DNA of 64,000 bases from NCBI GenBank assembly GCA_047600805.1, contig JASGKG010000001.1:1550001-1614000 (forward strand), written 5' to 3'. This document shows, one piece after another, positions 51,374 to 62,148 of the stretch (position 1 is the stretch's first letter; every line of letters begins with the position of its first letter). This DNA is from JADKHC01 sp047600805 (GTDB lineage: Bacteria; Verrucomicrobiota; Verrucomicrobiia; Opitutales; Opitutaceae). Below the pieces are notes generated by a model that saw nothing but the letters and a program-made list of their open reading frames with translations, searched no databases and was not told the origin of the DNA. Both the position numbers and the translations under genes were made by a program.

Positions 51374-52351
51374 ATGCCCGTCATCACTTACCGCGAAGCC
51401 ATTCGTCACGCGCTCTCTGAAGAGCTCGAACGCGATCCGAACGTCGTCGTCATGGGCGAGGAAGTCGCCCAGTTCAACGGTGCTTACAAGGTCACCGAAG
51501 GCCTCCTCGCCAAATTCGGCCCGAAACGCATCGTCGACACACCCATCAGCGAAGCCGGTTTCATCGGCATGGGCGTCGGCGCCTCTATGCTCGGCGTTCG
51601 CCCCGTGATGGAGCTGATGTTTTGGTCCTTTTACTCGGTTGCGTTTGACCAGATTCTGAACAACGCCGCCAACGTCCGCTACATGTCAGGCGGGCAAATC
51701 AACGTTCCGATCGTCATCCGCGGTCCGGCAAACGGCGGCACCAACGTCGGCGCGACGCATTCGCACACACCGGAAAACGTCCTCGCGAATCACCCGGGCG
51801 TAAAAGTCGTCGTGCCCGCGACGCCTTACGACGCTAAGGGCCTGCTCAAGACGGCGATTCGCGACAACGACCCCGTGATGTTTCTCGAGAACACGATTCT
51901 GTACGGCGACAAAGGCGAAGTTCCGGCCGAGGAATATCTGATCCCGCTCGGCAAAGCCGACGTGAAACGCGAGGGCACCGATCTCACGATCGTGACCTAC
52001 GGCCGCTCGGTCATTCACTCGCTCAAAGCCGCCGAGATCATGGAAAAAGACCATAAGCGCTCGGTGGAAATCGTCGACCTCCGCACGATCCGTCCGCTCG
52101 ACATCGACACCGTGCTCGCCTCGGTCGCGAAAACCCATCGCGTGCTGATCGTCGAAGAACAGAAACCGTTTGCCAGCGTGGGCTCACAGCTCGCTTACAT
52201 GATCCAACGAGAAGCGTTCGACGAACTCGACGCGCCGATTCACCGACTCACCACGGTTGATTCGCCCTCGATCTACAGCCCGCCGGTCGAGGTCGAGCAA
52301 TTGCCCAACCCGCAACGCGTGCTCAACGCCGCGCTCGAGGCTCTCGCCTGA
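51374..52351 (+). CDS. pdhB: Pyruvate dehydrogenase E1 component, beta subunit
   Basis: Pairs with E1alpha to form the alpha2beta2 heterotetramer. The 325-residue protein has the family opening ITYREAIRHALSEELERDPNVVVMGEEVAQFNGAYKVTEGL, then TPISEAGFIGMGVGASMLG, VIRGPANGGTNVGATHSH and the transketolase C-domain VDLRTIRPLDIDTVLASV with VEEQKPFASVGSQLAY. The conserved active-site Glu/His segment is complete. Its GTG-free ATG start at 51374 is clear. Confidence 0.97.
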   Translation: MPVITYREAIRHALSEELERDPNVVVMGEEVAQFNGAYKVTEGLLAKFGPKRIVDTPISEAGFIGMGVGASMLGVRPVMELMFWSFYSVAFDQILNNAANVRYMSGGQINVPIVIRGPANGGTNVGATHSHTPENVLANHPGVKVVVPATPYDAKGLLKTAIRDNDPVMFLENTILYGDKGEVPAEEYLIPLGKADVKREGTDLTIVTYGRSVIHSLKAAEIMEKDHKRSVEIVDLRTIRPLDIDTVLASVAKTHRVLIVEEQKPFASVGSQLAYMIQREAFDELDAPIHRLTTVDSPSIYSPPVEVEQLPNPQRVLNAALEALA

Positions 52352-52404
52352 GGCTCGACTTCCTGCCTTCCTGAGTTCCACATTCTCAAATCTTTCTTCC
52401 TTCC

Positions 52405-53745
<1,341 letters not shown>

Positions 53746-53857
53746 GGACTTTCCCCTGCTCGCCTCCATAGACCGCGCGAGCCACGCATCGTCAACGGCT
53801 TGCAAAATATTCACTCCGGATAAATGCCGGGGCGGCCAGTCGTGAATTCGCATCATT

Positions 53858-53884
53858 CGGCTCAACTCATTCCTACTTGAGCCG
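53858..53884 (+). terminator. Stem-loop after the pdh operon
   Basis: CGGCTCAA and TTGAGCCG form a perfect 8-bp stem around an 11-base loop, 112 bp past the pdhC stop and 68 bp before the next start. A T run is absent, so the terminator call is weak; it could equally act in the leader of the kinase gene. Confidence 0.4.
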
Positions 53885-53952
53885 TTGTAGGAAATCACGG
53901 ACCCGCTACAGGTTGCGCAAATTTTCGCCGCTCCGAAGACCGGGCCGTTTCC

Positions 53953-56900
53953 ATGGCCGGCTTCCTAGAACTAAGAATCGACTTTTTACTCTTCCTACAC
54001 GGCACTGCTCTGGCGCTGTTGGCGAGTTCGGCGTTGGGCTTGTCTCATCTCGAGAATCGTCGGGTCTGGAATTGGCTCGGTCTGTTCGGTGTTTTCCAAG
54101 CGGCCTTTGTCTGGAGCGAAATGGTGCGGTGCGATTTCGGTGAAAGCCACCTGCTGCTCATCGCACGTGCGGTTTTGCTCATCATTTCGTTCTTTTGCCT
54201 GGCCCAATTTGCGCGGCGGAAACTTCACGCGATGGGAATATTCAGCGCGAACCGCTGGATACATGTGGCCGCACCGATTCTTCTGGCCGTAGGTCTTTAT
54301 ACATTTGGCACTGTATTCTTAAAATGGGCGGTGCCGATATTGGGTACGTTGAGTGGCGCAGCGGCAGGGCTCTCGCTTCTGGCTCGTTCGCGCAACACAC
54401 GACGCCGTGACGAAGCACTCCGGTTGCGGAACTGCGCGACAATAGTGACCAGCTACACAGCCGTGATGAGTATCACGGCGTTTGGGAATCCACTTCTCTC
54501 GGACTCGCATTCACGGCAGCCGAGCTGGCAACCCTTCTTCGTTGCGGGAGGATGTGCTCTGCTCGCTGCGTTGGCCTGCTGGATCTTGGGGAACCACTGC
54601 TCGCTCCTACATAACATGCGCCTCGCCGAATCAGTCGGCAGTTCGTGGTCAAGAAAACGCGTGGTAAAAACAGCCATCATAGTGGTCGTGTTGTGCGGGA
54701 GCTGGATCGCTGCCGAACGCGCCGTGAAAATCCAAGACGGGCGCATGCGCGAAGATATTTTGCTGCGGGCGCAGCTTGTGAGCGCCGCCGTGCCTCCTGA
54801 ACATATTGCTAAACTCAAATGGAGCGAAGAAGACCTTGCCTCTCCGGAGTACGCTGAAATCAAAAATCGAATGATGGCCTTGGTAAAGACCAACGCCGAC
54901 ATGCGCTTCGTGATGTTGACGGGCTTGCATCAAGGCAAAACCTACTTCCTCGTCGATTCCGAAAAACCGGAGTCGCCCGACTATTCGCCGCCCGGAGAAT
55001 ACTATGCGGAAGCTCCGGCCGACTACCTGGCGGCGTGCAGTAAACGTGCTCCTTTCGTGCTAGGTCCCATCACCGACCATTGGGGCATTTGGATCACCGC
55101 GTCGGTTCCCATCGGGGAGTTTGGCCCAGACAAAAGGTTGGTGATGGCGGAAATCGACATTACAGCTGCAAATTGGGCCGGCGCGCTGCGACAAGCCCGC
55201 CTTCCCTCGATGTTGATCACTCTGCTGATCACATTGCTTTTAATTACCTTCTTTTACACGCAGGACAGGATACATGAGAGCGTCGCCAGCCTGACTCTCT
55301 CCGAGCAGCGCACCAGCAGTATCGTCGAAGGCTCCCCTAACTGTGTCCAAATGTTCGATACACACGGCCGCTGCATCGCCATCAATCAAAACGGCGTCAA
55401 CGCACTGGAGCGAAAACGCGAAGAGATCATCGGGACGCACTTCGTGGACATCTGGCCGAAATACCAACACAAGGCGATCTCACTGAGCGTGAATCACGCG
55501 CTAAAAGGACACACGACGACTTTTGAGGCCAACTACGTCGCGGCCTCAGGCGAAACGACAATCTGGCGCATTACGCTTTGCCCCATTTTCAACGCGCGTC
55601 GTGAATTGCGCAATCTCGTGTCCATTGCAGTCGACGTTACCGACTTCAGGTATTCCGAAAAAGCGTTGGTGGCAGCGAAAGAATCAGCGGAAGCCGCCAA
55701 CAAAGCCAAAAGCAGTTTTCTCGCGGTGATGAGCCACGAAATTCGCACGCCGCTCGGAGGCGTCATCAGCATGCTGAATGTGCTCCGCCGTCACCCCATG
55801 ACTTCGGAGCAGCAGCTGTACACTGAACTTGCGCATGAAAATGCCGAAAGCCTACTCAGCCTTTTGGACGACATCCTCGACGCTGCCAAAGTTGAAGCAG
55901 GAAAATTGACGATCGAACATATTTCCTTCGAACCTTCCGTGGAGTTTAACCGCATCCTAGAGCCAATGCGCATCCGAACCGAAGGAAAAGGCCTCGGATT
56001 TGAGTGGAGCATAGCACCCGATATTCCTCAGGTGCTCAAAGGTGATCCGACGCGACTTCGCCAAGTTCTCGCCAATCTCCTCAGCAACGCCCTCAAGTTT
56101 ACTGAAAAAGGCGTGATCAAAACAGCGATCAACTGCACAAAATTGCCCCCAGACAAAGTGCAGCTGAAAATCAGCGTGACCGATAGCGGCATTGGCATTC
56201 CACAGGAAAAGCTGACTCGCTTGTTCAAACGTTTCGAACAAGCAGACAGTTCAACCACCCGCCGGTTCGGAGGCACCGGGCTCGGACTTTCGATCGTGAA
56301 GAGCCTGGCCGAGCTGATGGGCGGAGACGTGATCGTGGAAAGCACGGTCGGCGTCGGCACGACCTTCACGTTCATCGCCACCCTCGGTGAAGGAAAACCA
56401 AGCGACGTAGGCAATACGGCGAGCACCTCCACTCACGGCCTAAATAGCCTGCCCAGACACCGCGGTCGCTTGCATATCCTGTACGCCGAAGACGATATGA
56501 CGAATCAAGTGGCAGCAGAATTTTTAATTAAGCAAATGGGCCACACCATCGAGTTTGTTGAAAACGGAAAACTCGCCGTCGAGTGGCTGGAGGCCAATCG
56601 CGCCGCCGTGGTGCTGATGGATAACCGCATGCCCGTGATGGACGGATTCCAAGCCACGCAGATCATCCGCGATGCCAATTCCAACGTGATCGATCACAGC
56701 GTCTACATCATTGCCGCGACTGCGAACGCCTCGAACGAATATCGGGATCGCTGCCTCCACGCGGGAATGAATGATTACCTCACAAAACCCCTCCGCGAAG
56801 CCGAGCTTCACGCCGCCTTGGAGCGCGCCATTTCACATTATGAGAAACTCGGCGCGGTTCTTCCGCCGATGGTCGAGGAGCCCCACCTCCATCTTGTCCG

Positions 56901-57321
56901 AGCAGCGATGCCTCCTGAATCTCGAAACAGCGCCGCACCGGCTGGACTTTCCGCCGACCAATTGCTGGCGATCATCGATGAGGCCGATCAAAAACCATCC
57001 AACCCCGGCAACGGCTTTTCGCCCGAAGCGCTTGAACGCATCACCGAACAGTTCCGAAAGGATGCGCCGGGCCGAATGATCGAGATTCAACATGCGCTTT
57101 CCAGGAACGACATGGCAACAGTCAGTCGCGTGGCGCATTCGTTGAAAAGTTCAGCTCGCTATATTGATCTCAGCGCCATCGCAGAACTCGGCGCGGAAAT
57201 GGAACGTCTGGCCGACGCTGGCGAACTCAGCGAAGTTCCGGAGCTACTCGCTCTTGCTCAAAAAGAACTTTCTGCCTTTCTAGACAAATCTAACGCCCAA
57301 GAAAATCGGGCATTATCATGA
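53953..57321 (+). CDS. Multi-domain hybrid sensor histidine kinase (membrane, PAS, HK, REC, Hpt)
   Basis: A 1122-residue phosphorelay protein. Residues 1-220 hold about seven membrane helices; a further helix at about 237-252 leads into an extracytoplasmic sensor of about 160 residues, then a helix at about 418-436. A PAS domain follows (about 445-570), HisKA with His595 in MSHEIRTPLGG, a HATPase (DSGIGIP, GGTGLGLSIV), a receiver with phosphoacceptor Asp890 in VLMDNRMPVMDG, and an Hpt domain with His1062 in AHSLKSSARYI. It therefore has a complete His-Asp-His chain in one protein. Its stop overlaps the start of a double-receiver gene by 4 bp (ATGA). Confidence 0.93.
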   Translation: MAGFLELRIDFLLFLHGTALALLASSALGLSHLENRRVWNWLGLFGVFQAAFVWSEMVRCDFGESHLLLIARAVLLIISFFCLAQFARRKLHAMGIFSANRWIHVAAPILLAVGLYTFGTVFLKWAVPILGTLSGAAAGLSLLARSRNTRRRDEALRLRNCATIVTSYTAVMSITAFGNPLLSDSHSRQPSWQPFFVAGGCALLAALACWILGNHCSLLHNMRLAESVGSSWSRKRVVKTAIIVVVLCGSWIAAERAVKIQDGRMREDILLRAQLVSAAVPPEHIAKLKWSEEDLASPEYAEIKNRMMALVKTNADMRFVMLTGLHQGKTYFLVDSEKPESPDYSPPGEYYAEAPADYLAACSKRAPFVLGPITDHWGIWITASVPIGEFGPDKRLVMAEIDITAANWAGALRQARLPSMLITLLITLLLITFFYTQDRIHESVASLTLSEQRTSSIVEGSPNCVQMFDTHGRCIAINQNGVNALERKREEIIGTHFVDIWPKYQHKAISLSVNHALKGHTTTFEANYVAASGETTIWRITLCPIFNARRELRNLVSIAVDVTDFRYSEKALVAAKESAEAANKAKSSFLAVMSHEIRTPLGGVISMLNVLRRHPMTSEQQLYTELAHENAESLLSLLDDILDAAKVEAGKLTIEHISFEPSVEFNRILEPMRIRTEGKGLGFEWSIAPDIPQVLKGDPTRLRQVLANLLSNALKFTEKGVIKTAINCTKLPPDKVQLKISVTDSGIGIPQEKLTRLFKRFEQADSSTTRRFGGTGLGLSIVKSLAELMGGDVIVESTVGVGTTFTFIATLGEGKPSDVGNTASTSTHGLNSLPRHRGRLHILYAEDDMTNQVAAEFLIKQMGHTIEFVENGKLAVEWLEANRAAVVLMDNRMPVMDGFQATQIIRDANSNVIDHSVYIIAATANASNEYRDRCLHAGMNDYLTKPLREAELHAALERAISHYEKLGAVLPPMVEEPHLHLVRAAMPPESRNSAAPAGLSADQLLAIIDEADQKPSNPGNGFSPEALERITEQFRKDAPGRMIEIQHALSRNDMATVSRVAHSLKSSARYIDLSAIAELGAEMERLADAGELSEVPELLALAQKELSAFLDKSNAQENRALS

Positions 57322-58148
57322 ATGCGACCAAACGGATCCTCATCGCTGAAGATCAGGAAACAGAATACGCAGCACTCCGCGAGATTCTCAAAGCCGAGCC
57401 AGGCTGGGACGTCACCCTCGCCAAGGACGGCCAGGAGGCGATGGATATTCTCTGCGACGGTTTCAAGCCGGACGTTTGCCTGCTGGATTTGCGAATGCCG
57501 CGCATGGACGGTTTGCAAATGCTGCAGCGCATGCGGCGCGATCCGATGCTGCGCGACATCCGCGTCGTCGTTACTTCCGGCTCCCGCGATAAAGACACGA
57601 TCGTCGCCCTCGCAAAACTCAACATTTCGGGGTATTTGCTAAAACCCTACAACGCCGAAAAAACGCTGGCCACCATCCGGCCCCTCATCGCCAGTTCGGG
57701 AGCTAACCCGACGTTATACACAAAAAACCTTCTCAAGAACACGGCGCTGATCGTAGATGACAGCCAGACCGAACGCACAGCGCTCAAAGAGATCTTCAAA
57801 ACAGAGCCAAACTGGGAATTCATGGCCGCTTACGACGGACAGGACGCGCTCGATCGCCTCTCCGCCGGGTTGCGCCCGGATCTGATCTTAGTCGACCTGA
57901 AAATGCCCAAAATGGACGGATTTGCGCTGATCCAGCGCATCCGCGACGACATCAGCCTGCGCAAGCTTCGCGTCGTCGTCATCTCGGCCGATCAGGATCG
58001 CGACCAAGTGCGCGCCCTCGCGCAACTCAACATCTCAGGCTATCTCTTAAAACCTTTCGATACCGCCAAAGTTAAACAGGTTCTGCTGGCGGCGACCGGC
58101 GTCACGCCACCGCAGCCAGCTAACGAAGAAACCTCGAAAGTAGGCTAG
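57318..58148 (+). CDS. Double-receiver response regulator
   Basis: A 276-residue protein made of two receivers and no output domain. REC1 (about 1-125) has LIAEDQETEYAALREIL, Asp57 in LLDLRMPRMDG and LKPYN; REC2 (about 140-260) has LIVDDSQTERTALKEIF, Asp193 in VDLKMPKMDG and LKPFD. The two halves are clearly similar to each other (the NISGYLLKPxx phrase occurs in both). It overlaps the hybrid kinase gene by 4 bp, so it is its natural acceptor. Both Asp sites look usable. Output is probably by protein contact. Confidence 0.93.
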   Translation: MNATKRILIAEDQETEYAALREILKAEPGWDVTLAKDGQEAMDILCDGFKPDVCLLDLRMPRMDGLQMLQRMRRDPMLRDIRVVVTSGSRDKDTIVALAKLNISGYLLKPYNAEKTLATIRPLIASSGANPTLYTKNLLKNTALIVDDSQTERTALKEIFKTEPNWEFMAAYDGQDALDRLSAGLRPDLILVDLKMPKMDGFALIQRIRDDISLRKLRVVVISADQDRDQVRALAQLNISGYLLKPFDTAKVKQVLLAATGVTPPQPANEETSKVG

Positions 58149-58171
58149 GCGTGCCGGAGTAACCGGCACGC
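58149..58171. terminator. Hairpin between convergent genes
   Basis: GCGTGCCGG and CCGGCACGC form a perfect 9-bp stem around AGTAA, directly after the stop of the double-receiver gene and 14 bp before the stop of the convergent mutase gene. There is no T run in either direction, but the position suits termination from both sides. Confidence 0.55.
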
Positions 58172-58184
58172 GGCCCATTTCAAA

Positions 58185-60146
58185 TCAGCTCTCGGCGCGC
58201 TTTTTTGCGTCCGCTTCGATCAGCGCACGCACGCGATCGAGCTCGGCGCGCACTTCACTTTTCACGGTCTTTAGTGCCTCTGCATTCGCGACCTTGGCGT
58301 TGGCGAAGAGGTAGAATTTCATCTTGGGCTCAGTGCCACTGCCGCGCGCTGCGAAGCTATAACCATTCGACAGCGTGACGAAGTACAGGTCCTGCGAAGG
58401 AATTTTCTCGCCATCTGCGTCAAACACCTGCTCACGGCCGAAGTCCTGGAATTTCGTAACGGTGACGTCGCCAAATGCCTTTGGCGGCTCCGCCCGATAG
58501 GTGTCGAGGATGCGTTTGATCTTCGCCGCACCGCTGGCGCCTTCGTAATAAATGTTGATCACGCCTTCGAGGAAGAAGCCGTAGCGCAGGTAAATGTCGT
58601 CGAGGTATTCCGTCACGGCCATGCCACGGCTTTTCACCCAAGCGCAGATTTCGGCGAACATCAGGCACGCAGCGTTGCCATCTTTGTCGCGCACGTAGTC
58701 GTTGCCGAGGTAGCCGTAGCTTTCTTCTCCGCCCGCGAGATAGAACGTGCTGTATTTCTGCAACAGCTTCGCGCGGCTTTCAAAAGGCGTAGCGTCGTAA
58801 TCGAGTGCAATGCCTTCCGAAGCCAGGATCTTCGCCTTCAAGTGCTCTTCGTAGCCGCGGATTTTTGCCGCGATCCACTTGAAGCCGGTCAGCGTGTTGA
58901 TCACCTTCACTCCGTGGCCGTGGCCAATCGCGTCCTGCAGCGGCGAAGTAACAAACGTCTTGATCAACACCGCAGAGGCCACCCCACCCTTCGGAATCCA
59001 GCCGAGCTCCTTGTATTTGCTAATCCGATACTCGGCCAGCATGGCTCCGATCTGATTTCCGGTGAGGAGTTCCATTTTACCGTCGCGATTGCGCACTGCG
59101 CAGCCCATGCGATCGCAATCGGGGTCCGTGGCGAGAACCAGGTCCAGACCTTTCGCTTCCGCCAGCGCGACGGCTTTCGAAAGCGCCTCGGCGTTTTCAG
59201 GATTCGGCGATTTAACGGTCGGGAAACGCGGATCTTGATTGAGCTGCTCGGTGACTTCGTGAACTTCAGCGCCAGCGTGCAACAACAAAGGAACAGAGGC
59301 AATTGCACCCGTGCCGTGGATGTTGGTGAAAGCGATTTTGAGTTTCGCCCGGCGGAAAACGGAGGGATCGAGCAAGGCTTTGCCGGCAACGGCTAGATAG
59401 GCATCGTCCGCAGCGCGGCCGAGTGTCACCACGCGCGCAAGATCCTTGGAGAGGAACTGCCCGAGCTGGTCCAGAGAAACTTTGTTCACTTCCGCGACAA
59501 TCGAAGTGTCGTGGGGCGGAACCACTTGGCCACCGTCTTCGAAATAGGCCTTAAAGCCGTTGTCGTGCGGCGGATTATGACTCGCAGTGATCACCACACC
59601 CGCGTGCGCCTTCAAATAGCGGACAGAGAAACTCAACTGCGGAGTCGAACGAGGCCCATCGAAAATGTAAGCGGTGCCGCCGAGCTTCGTCCAAGTCGAG
59701 GCAGCCAGCTCGCAAAAATGACGCGAGAAATGGCGAACGTCGTGCGCAATCACCAGTTTGGGCAGCTCGAAACGGTTGTTCTTGGCCAGGTAAGCATGGG
59801 CGTAGCGAAACAACCCAACCGTAGCGCGAATGATCGTGAAATCGTTGAGCACGTTCGAGCCAACGGCGGCGTGTTCCGGCGTGCCCTGCGGCCCGAGCTG
59901 ACCGGTTTCCGCGCTGGTGGTCACTACGCCGATCGTGCGACCGCGCATGCCGCCCGTGCCGAATTCAAGATAACGATAAAAACGGTCGTTAAGCTCCGCC
60001 CACGCTTCTTTGGCGACGAGTTCCTCGATGCTGGACATGGCCCATTGCGGGAGCCCGCCCTGAAGCCAGATTTGGAGGTTCTCACTGGTAGAGGCGAGCA
60101 ACTGGCCAGCCTTGGCAGCGGCTTGGATTTTTTCGACGGTGGTCAT
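58185..60146 (-). CDS. Phosphoglucomutase / phosphomannomutase (PgmB-type long form)
   Basis: Interconverts hexose-6- and hexose-1-phosphates. The 653-residue protein has FGTGGMRGRTIGVV near the N-terminus, the catalytic phosphoserine loop TASHNPPHDNGFKAYF, the metal motif DPDCDRMGCA and the sugar-binding GGEESYGYL and RGSGTEPKMKFY segments. It is of the longer phosphoglucomutase group rather than the shorter GlmM type at the other end of the window. It starts 3 bp after the UDP-sugar pyrophosphorylase stop, so the two steps to a UDP-sugar are encoded together. Confidence 0.94.
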   Translation of the reverse strand: MTTVEKIQAAAKAGQLLASTSENLQIWLQGGLPQWAMSSIEELVAKEAWAELNDRFYRYLEFGTGGMRGRTIGVVTTSAETGQLGPQGTPEHAAVGSNVLNDFTIIRATVGLFRYAHAYLAKNNRFELPKLVIAHDVRHFSRHFCELAASTWTKLGGTAYIFDGPRSTPQLSFSVRYLKAHAGVVITASHNPPHDNGFKAYFEDGGQVVPPHDTSIVAEVNKVSLDQLGQFLSKDLARVVTLGRAADDAYLAVAGKALLDPSVFRRAKLKIAFTNIHGTGAIASVPLLLHAGAEVHEVTEQLNQDPRFPTVKSPNPENAEALSKAVALAEAKGLDLVLATDPDCDRMGCAVRNRDGKMELLTGNQIGAMLAEYRISKYKELGWIPKGGVASAVLIKTFVTSPLQDAIGHGHGVKVINTLTGFKWIAAKIRGYEEHLKAKILASEGIALDYDATPFESRAKLLQKYSTFYLAGGEESYGYLGNDYVRDKDGNAACLMFAEICAWVKSRGMAVTEYLDDIYLRYGFFLEGVINIYYEGASGAAKIKRILDTYRAEPPKAFGDVTVTKFQDFGREQVFDADGEKIPSQDLYFVTLSNGYSFAARGSGTEPKMKFYLFANAKVANAEALKTVKSEVRAELDRVRALIEADAKKRAES

Positions 60147-60148
60147 GG

Positions 60149-61576
60149 TTATTCGAGATAAAGAGGTCCGTGAGTGAGTTCGTCGCGCTTGAGCGAGCGC
60201 TTTCCAATACTTTCCAGAAAGGAATCTTCGTCGTATCCAAAGAGCGGCGACACCTCGACGTCGATTTTTGGAAGCCCCGTCGCGTCAGTCTCGAGCGGCT
60301 TGCCAGCGAGCTTCAACCAGCGGCCAAATTGACGCATTTGGTCCTCGCGGCAGGTTTTGGGCGAGTCGACGCCCTCGGCGTTTTTCACCGGGCTGAAGTC
60401 GTCGGCGCGACGCGTCTCGATTACGACGGGATTGCGCGAGAACGGCAACGCATCGAAAACGAACATCTCGAACTTCACACCGTTCGCCTTTTCCGGCTTC
60501 ACGGGATTACCCGCGGCGTCGACGGTCGGAATCTTCTTGTCGGCGCGGTGGAATGGCAGTGCCACGCCTTCGCCGCCAACGGCCATCCGGCGGATGAATT
60601 CACGGTCGAGCGCGTGGATCGCAATGCTACCAGCGAGGTAGCGCAACTTGCCGTGAGCGTCCGTTTCGCGCTGAAGCGCCATGGGAAGATCGCTGTATTC
60701 GACGACGATCAGCTTGCCATTCTGCATACAGAAATGCCCAACCTTTTCTTCGGGGTAAGCCTTCGGCACCATCTTGCTCGACATTTCCGAACCGCGCAAA
60801 ACATGGAAACCGATAAACGCAGGGTCGATTGCGCGAATCAGCGGGTTGTCGACCTGGAAATAGCTCAGCGTGTCGATATTCTCGCGTTTCATCAGGTCGA
60901 GCGCGCCGCTGCGTTCGAGCGCTCGGAGCGAACCGCCGTGGCCGTCCGGACTCATTGCGATCGAGCCCTTGGTTTCGAGCATGATCTTGCCGTTGAGATC
61001 GACGGCTGGCATGCGGCCCTGGCGGAAAAGATGAACCCGTCCGGCATCGAGCCCGAAATATTTGTTTTCCTGGAAGAACGCCTCGGTCGCCGCGTGGTTC
61101 GCGTGGCTCGTCATAATGAACCAATGGATCGGCTTTCCGTACCGAATACCTGCCGCGCGGATTTTTTCCGCGAAAACCTGGAAGAGTGTTTTCTTTTTGA
61201 TTGGGGATACCGGATAGGTGCCCTTCGGACCATCGTAGCCAAGGCGCGTTCCCTGCCCGCCCGCTACAGTGAAAGCCGCCACGCGTCCGGCACGCAGAGC
61301 CGCTTCGCCAGCGCCTTTGGCGCGAGCCCATTCGGAGCCGTTGCCACCGTTCTCGGGCAGCGGTTCGTAGGGAGCCGGAGTGAGGCCATCGAGATTAATG
61401 GAAGCCGCACCTTTAACCAGCAGCGTGCTACAAAGCCGGTCGATTTCCGCGAGATCGATCTCCTTGGCTTCGGCGAGCAACCGCTCTTGGGCGGCTGCAT
61501 CGAGTTGGTCGAAGAAGGCAAAAACTTGCCCCTGTCCGGCACGCTGGAACGTTTCGATAAGCGGATTAATAGCCAT
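60149..61576 (-). CDS. UDP-sugar pyrophosphorylase (UDPGP type 1, eukaryote-like)
   Basis: Makes UDP-glucose or UDP-GlcNAc from the hexose-1-phosphate and UTP. The 475-residue protein has FTVAGGQGTRLGYDGPKGTYPV (nucleotide-binding loop with the LxGGQGTRLG pattern), HWFIMTSHANHAATEAFF, QGRMPAVDLNGKIML, PDGHGGSLRALE and FQVDNPLI. This is the eukaryotic UAP/UGPase architecture, not the bacterial GalU one. By its opening helical region it is closer to UAP (UDP-GlcNAc pyrophosphorylase); sugar preference is uncertain. It is followed 2 bp on by the mutase gene, so UDP-glucose supply is the simplest reading. Confidence 0.9.
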   Translation of the reverse strand: MAINPLIETFQRAGQGQVFAFFDQLDAAAQERLLAEAKEIDLAEIDRLCSTLLVKGAASINLDGLTPAPYEPLPENGGNGSEWARAKGAGEAALRAGRVAAFTVAGGQGTRLGYDGPKGTYPVSPIKKKTLFQVFAEKIRAAGIRYGKPIHWFIMTSHANHAATEAFFQENKYFGLDAGRVHLFRQGRMPAVDLNGKIMLETKGSIAMSPDGHGGSLRALERSGALDLMKRENIDTLSYFQVDNPLIRAIDPAFIGFHVLRGSEMSSKMVPKAYPEEKVGHFCMQNGKLIVVEYSDLPMALQRETDAHGKLRYLAGSIAIHALDREFIRRMAVGGEGVALPFHRADKKIPTVDAAGNPVKPEKANGVKFEMFVFDALPFSRNPVVIETRRADDFSPVKNAEGVDSPKTCREDQMRQFGRWLKLAGKPLETDATGLPKIDVEVSPLFGYDEDSFLESIGKRSLKRDELTHGPLYLE

Positions 61577-61674
61577 GTGAACGTAGAGAGGAGCCGCATT
61601 GAAAAATCGCCGCCCCGAATCGGCAATAACTATTGTGCCGGATATAAGGCCCGGAATTGTTACGGGAGTGCCCG

Positions 61675-62019
61675 TTACGGAGTGCGAGTACTGGGCCGGC
61701 TTGGCTCGTTCACACGAAAATCGCGTTCCGCAGCGTCCTCCGGCTCGAACATGAAAATCATTTCGTCGGGTCTCGCGTAGCGGAGTTGACGCCGGATGAC
61801 GAGTTCGACGTAGGCCGGATCCGTTCGGAGTCGGTCGAGAATCTTCTCCTGCTCGCGCAGCTTCAGCTGAGCCTCGGCAAGCAATTGTCGGCTTTCGGCC
61901 TCACTTTTGAGCAAGAGCTGATACTCGCGGCGAGTTTGCAGAAAAAACACCCCGGAGCCCACTGCGAGACAGAGAAACAGGAGCAAATAGGAGAAAATAA
62001 TGAGGCGGCGAAAGTTCAC
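61675..62019 (-). CDS. FtsB/DivIC-like septum formation initiator
   Basis: A small bitopic division protein. Starting at the GTG at 62019 (NFRRLIIFSYLLLFLCLAVGSGVFFL) gives 114 residues: a short cytoplasmic N-terminus, one membrane helix, then a coiled coil (SEAESRQLLAEAQLKLREQEKILDRL) ending in the typical RTDPAYVELVIRRQLRYARPDEMIF motif of FtsB/DivIC. The tail is Pro/Arg-rich. A TTG at 62046 would add nine residues. FtsB links FtsL and FtsQ in the divisome. Confidence 0.85.
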   Translation of the reverse strand: MNFRRLIIFSYLLLFLCLAVGSGVFFLQTRREYQLLLKSEAESRQLLAEAQLKLREQEKILDRLRTDPAYVELVIRRQLRYARPDEMIFMFEPEDAAERDFRVNEPSRPSTRTP

Positions 62020-62148
62020 TAGGACGCGTCGGTCATAAACGGCCAACCTGCCCGGCTTGTAAAGGACGTTTCAAAAGTACGTGTTCTGCGCCTACCTACA
62101 GAATTTTAGCGTGCCTTTCTCCGATATCATTCATAAATGCGAGACGAC

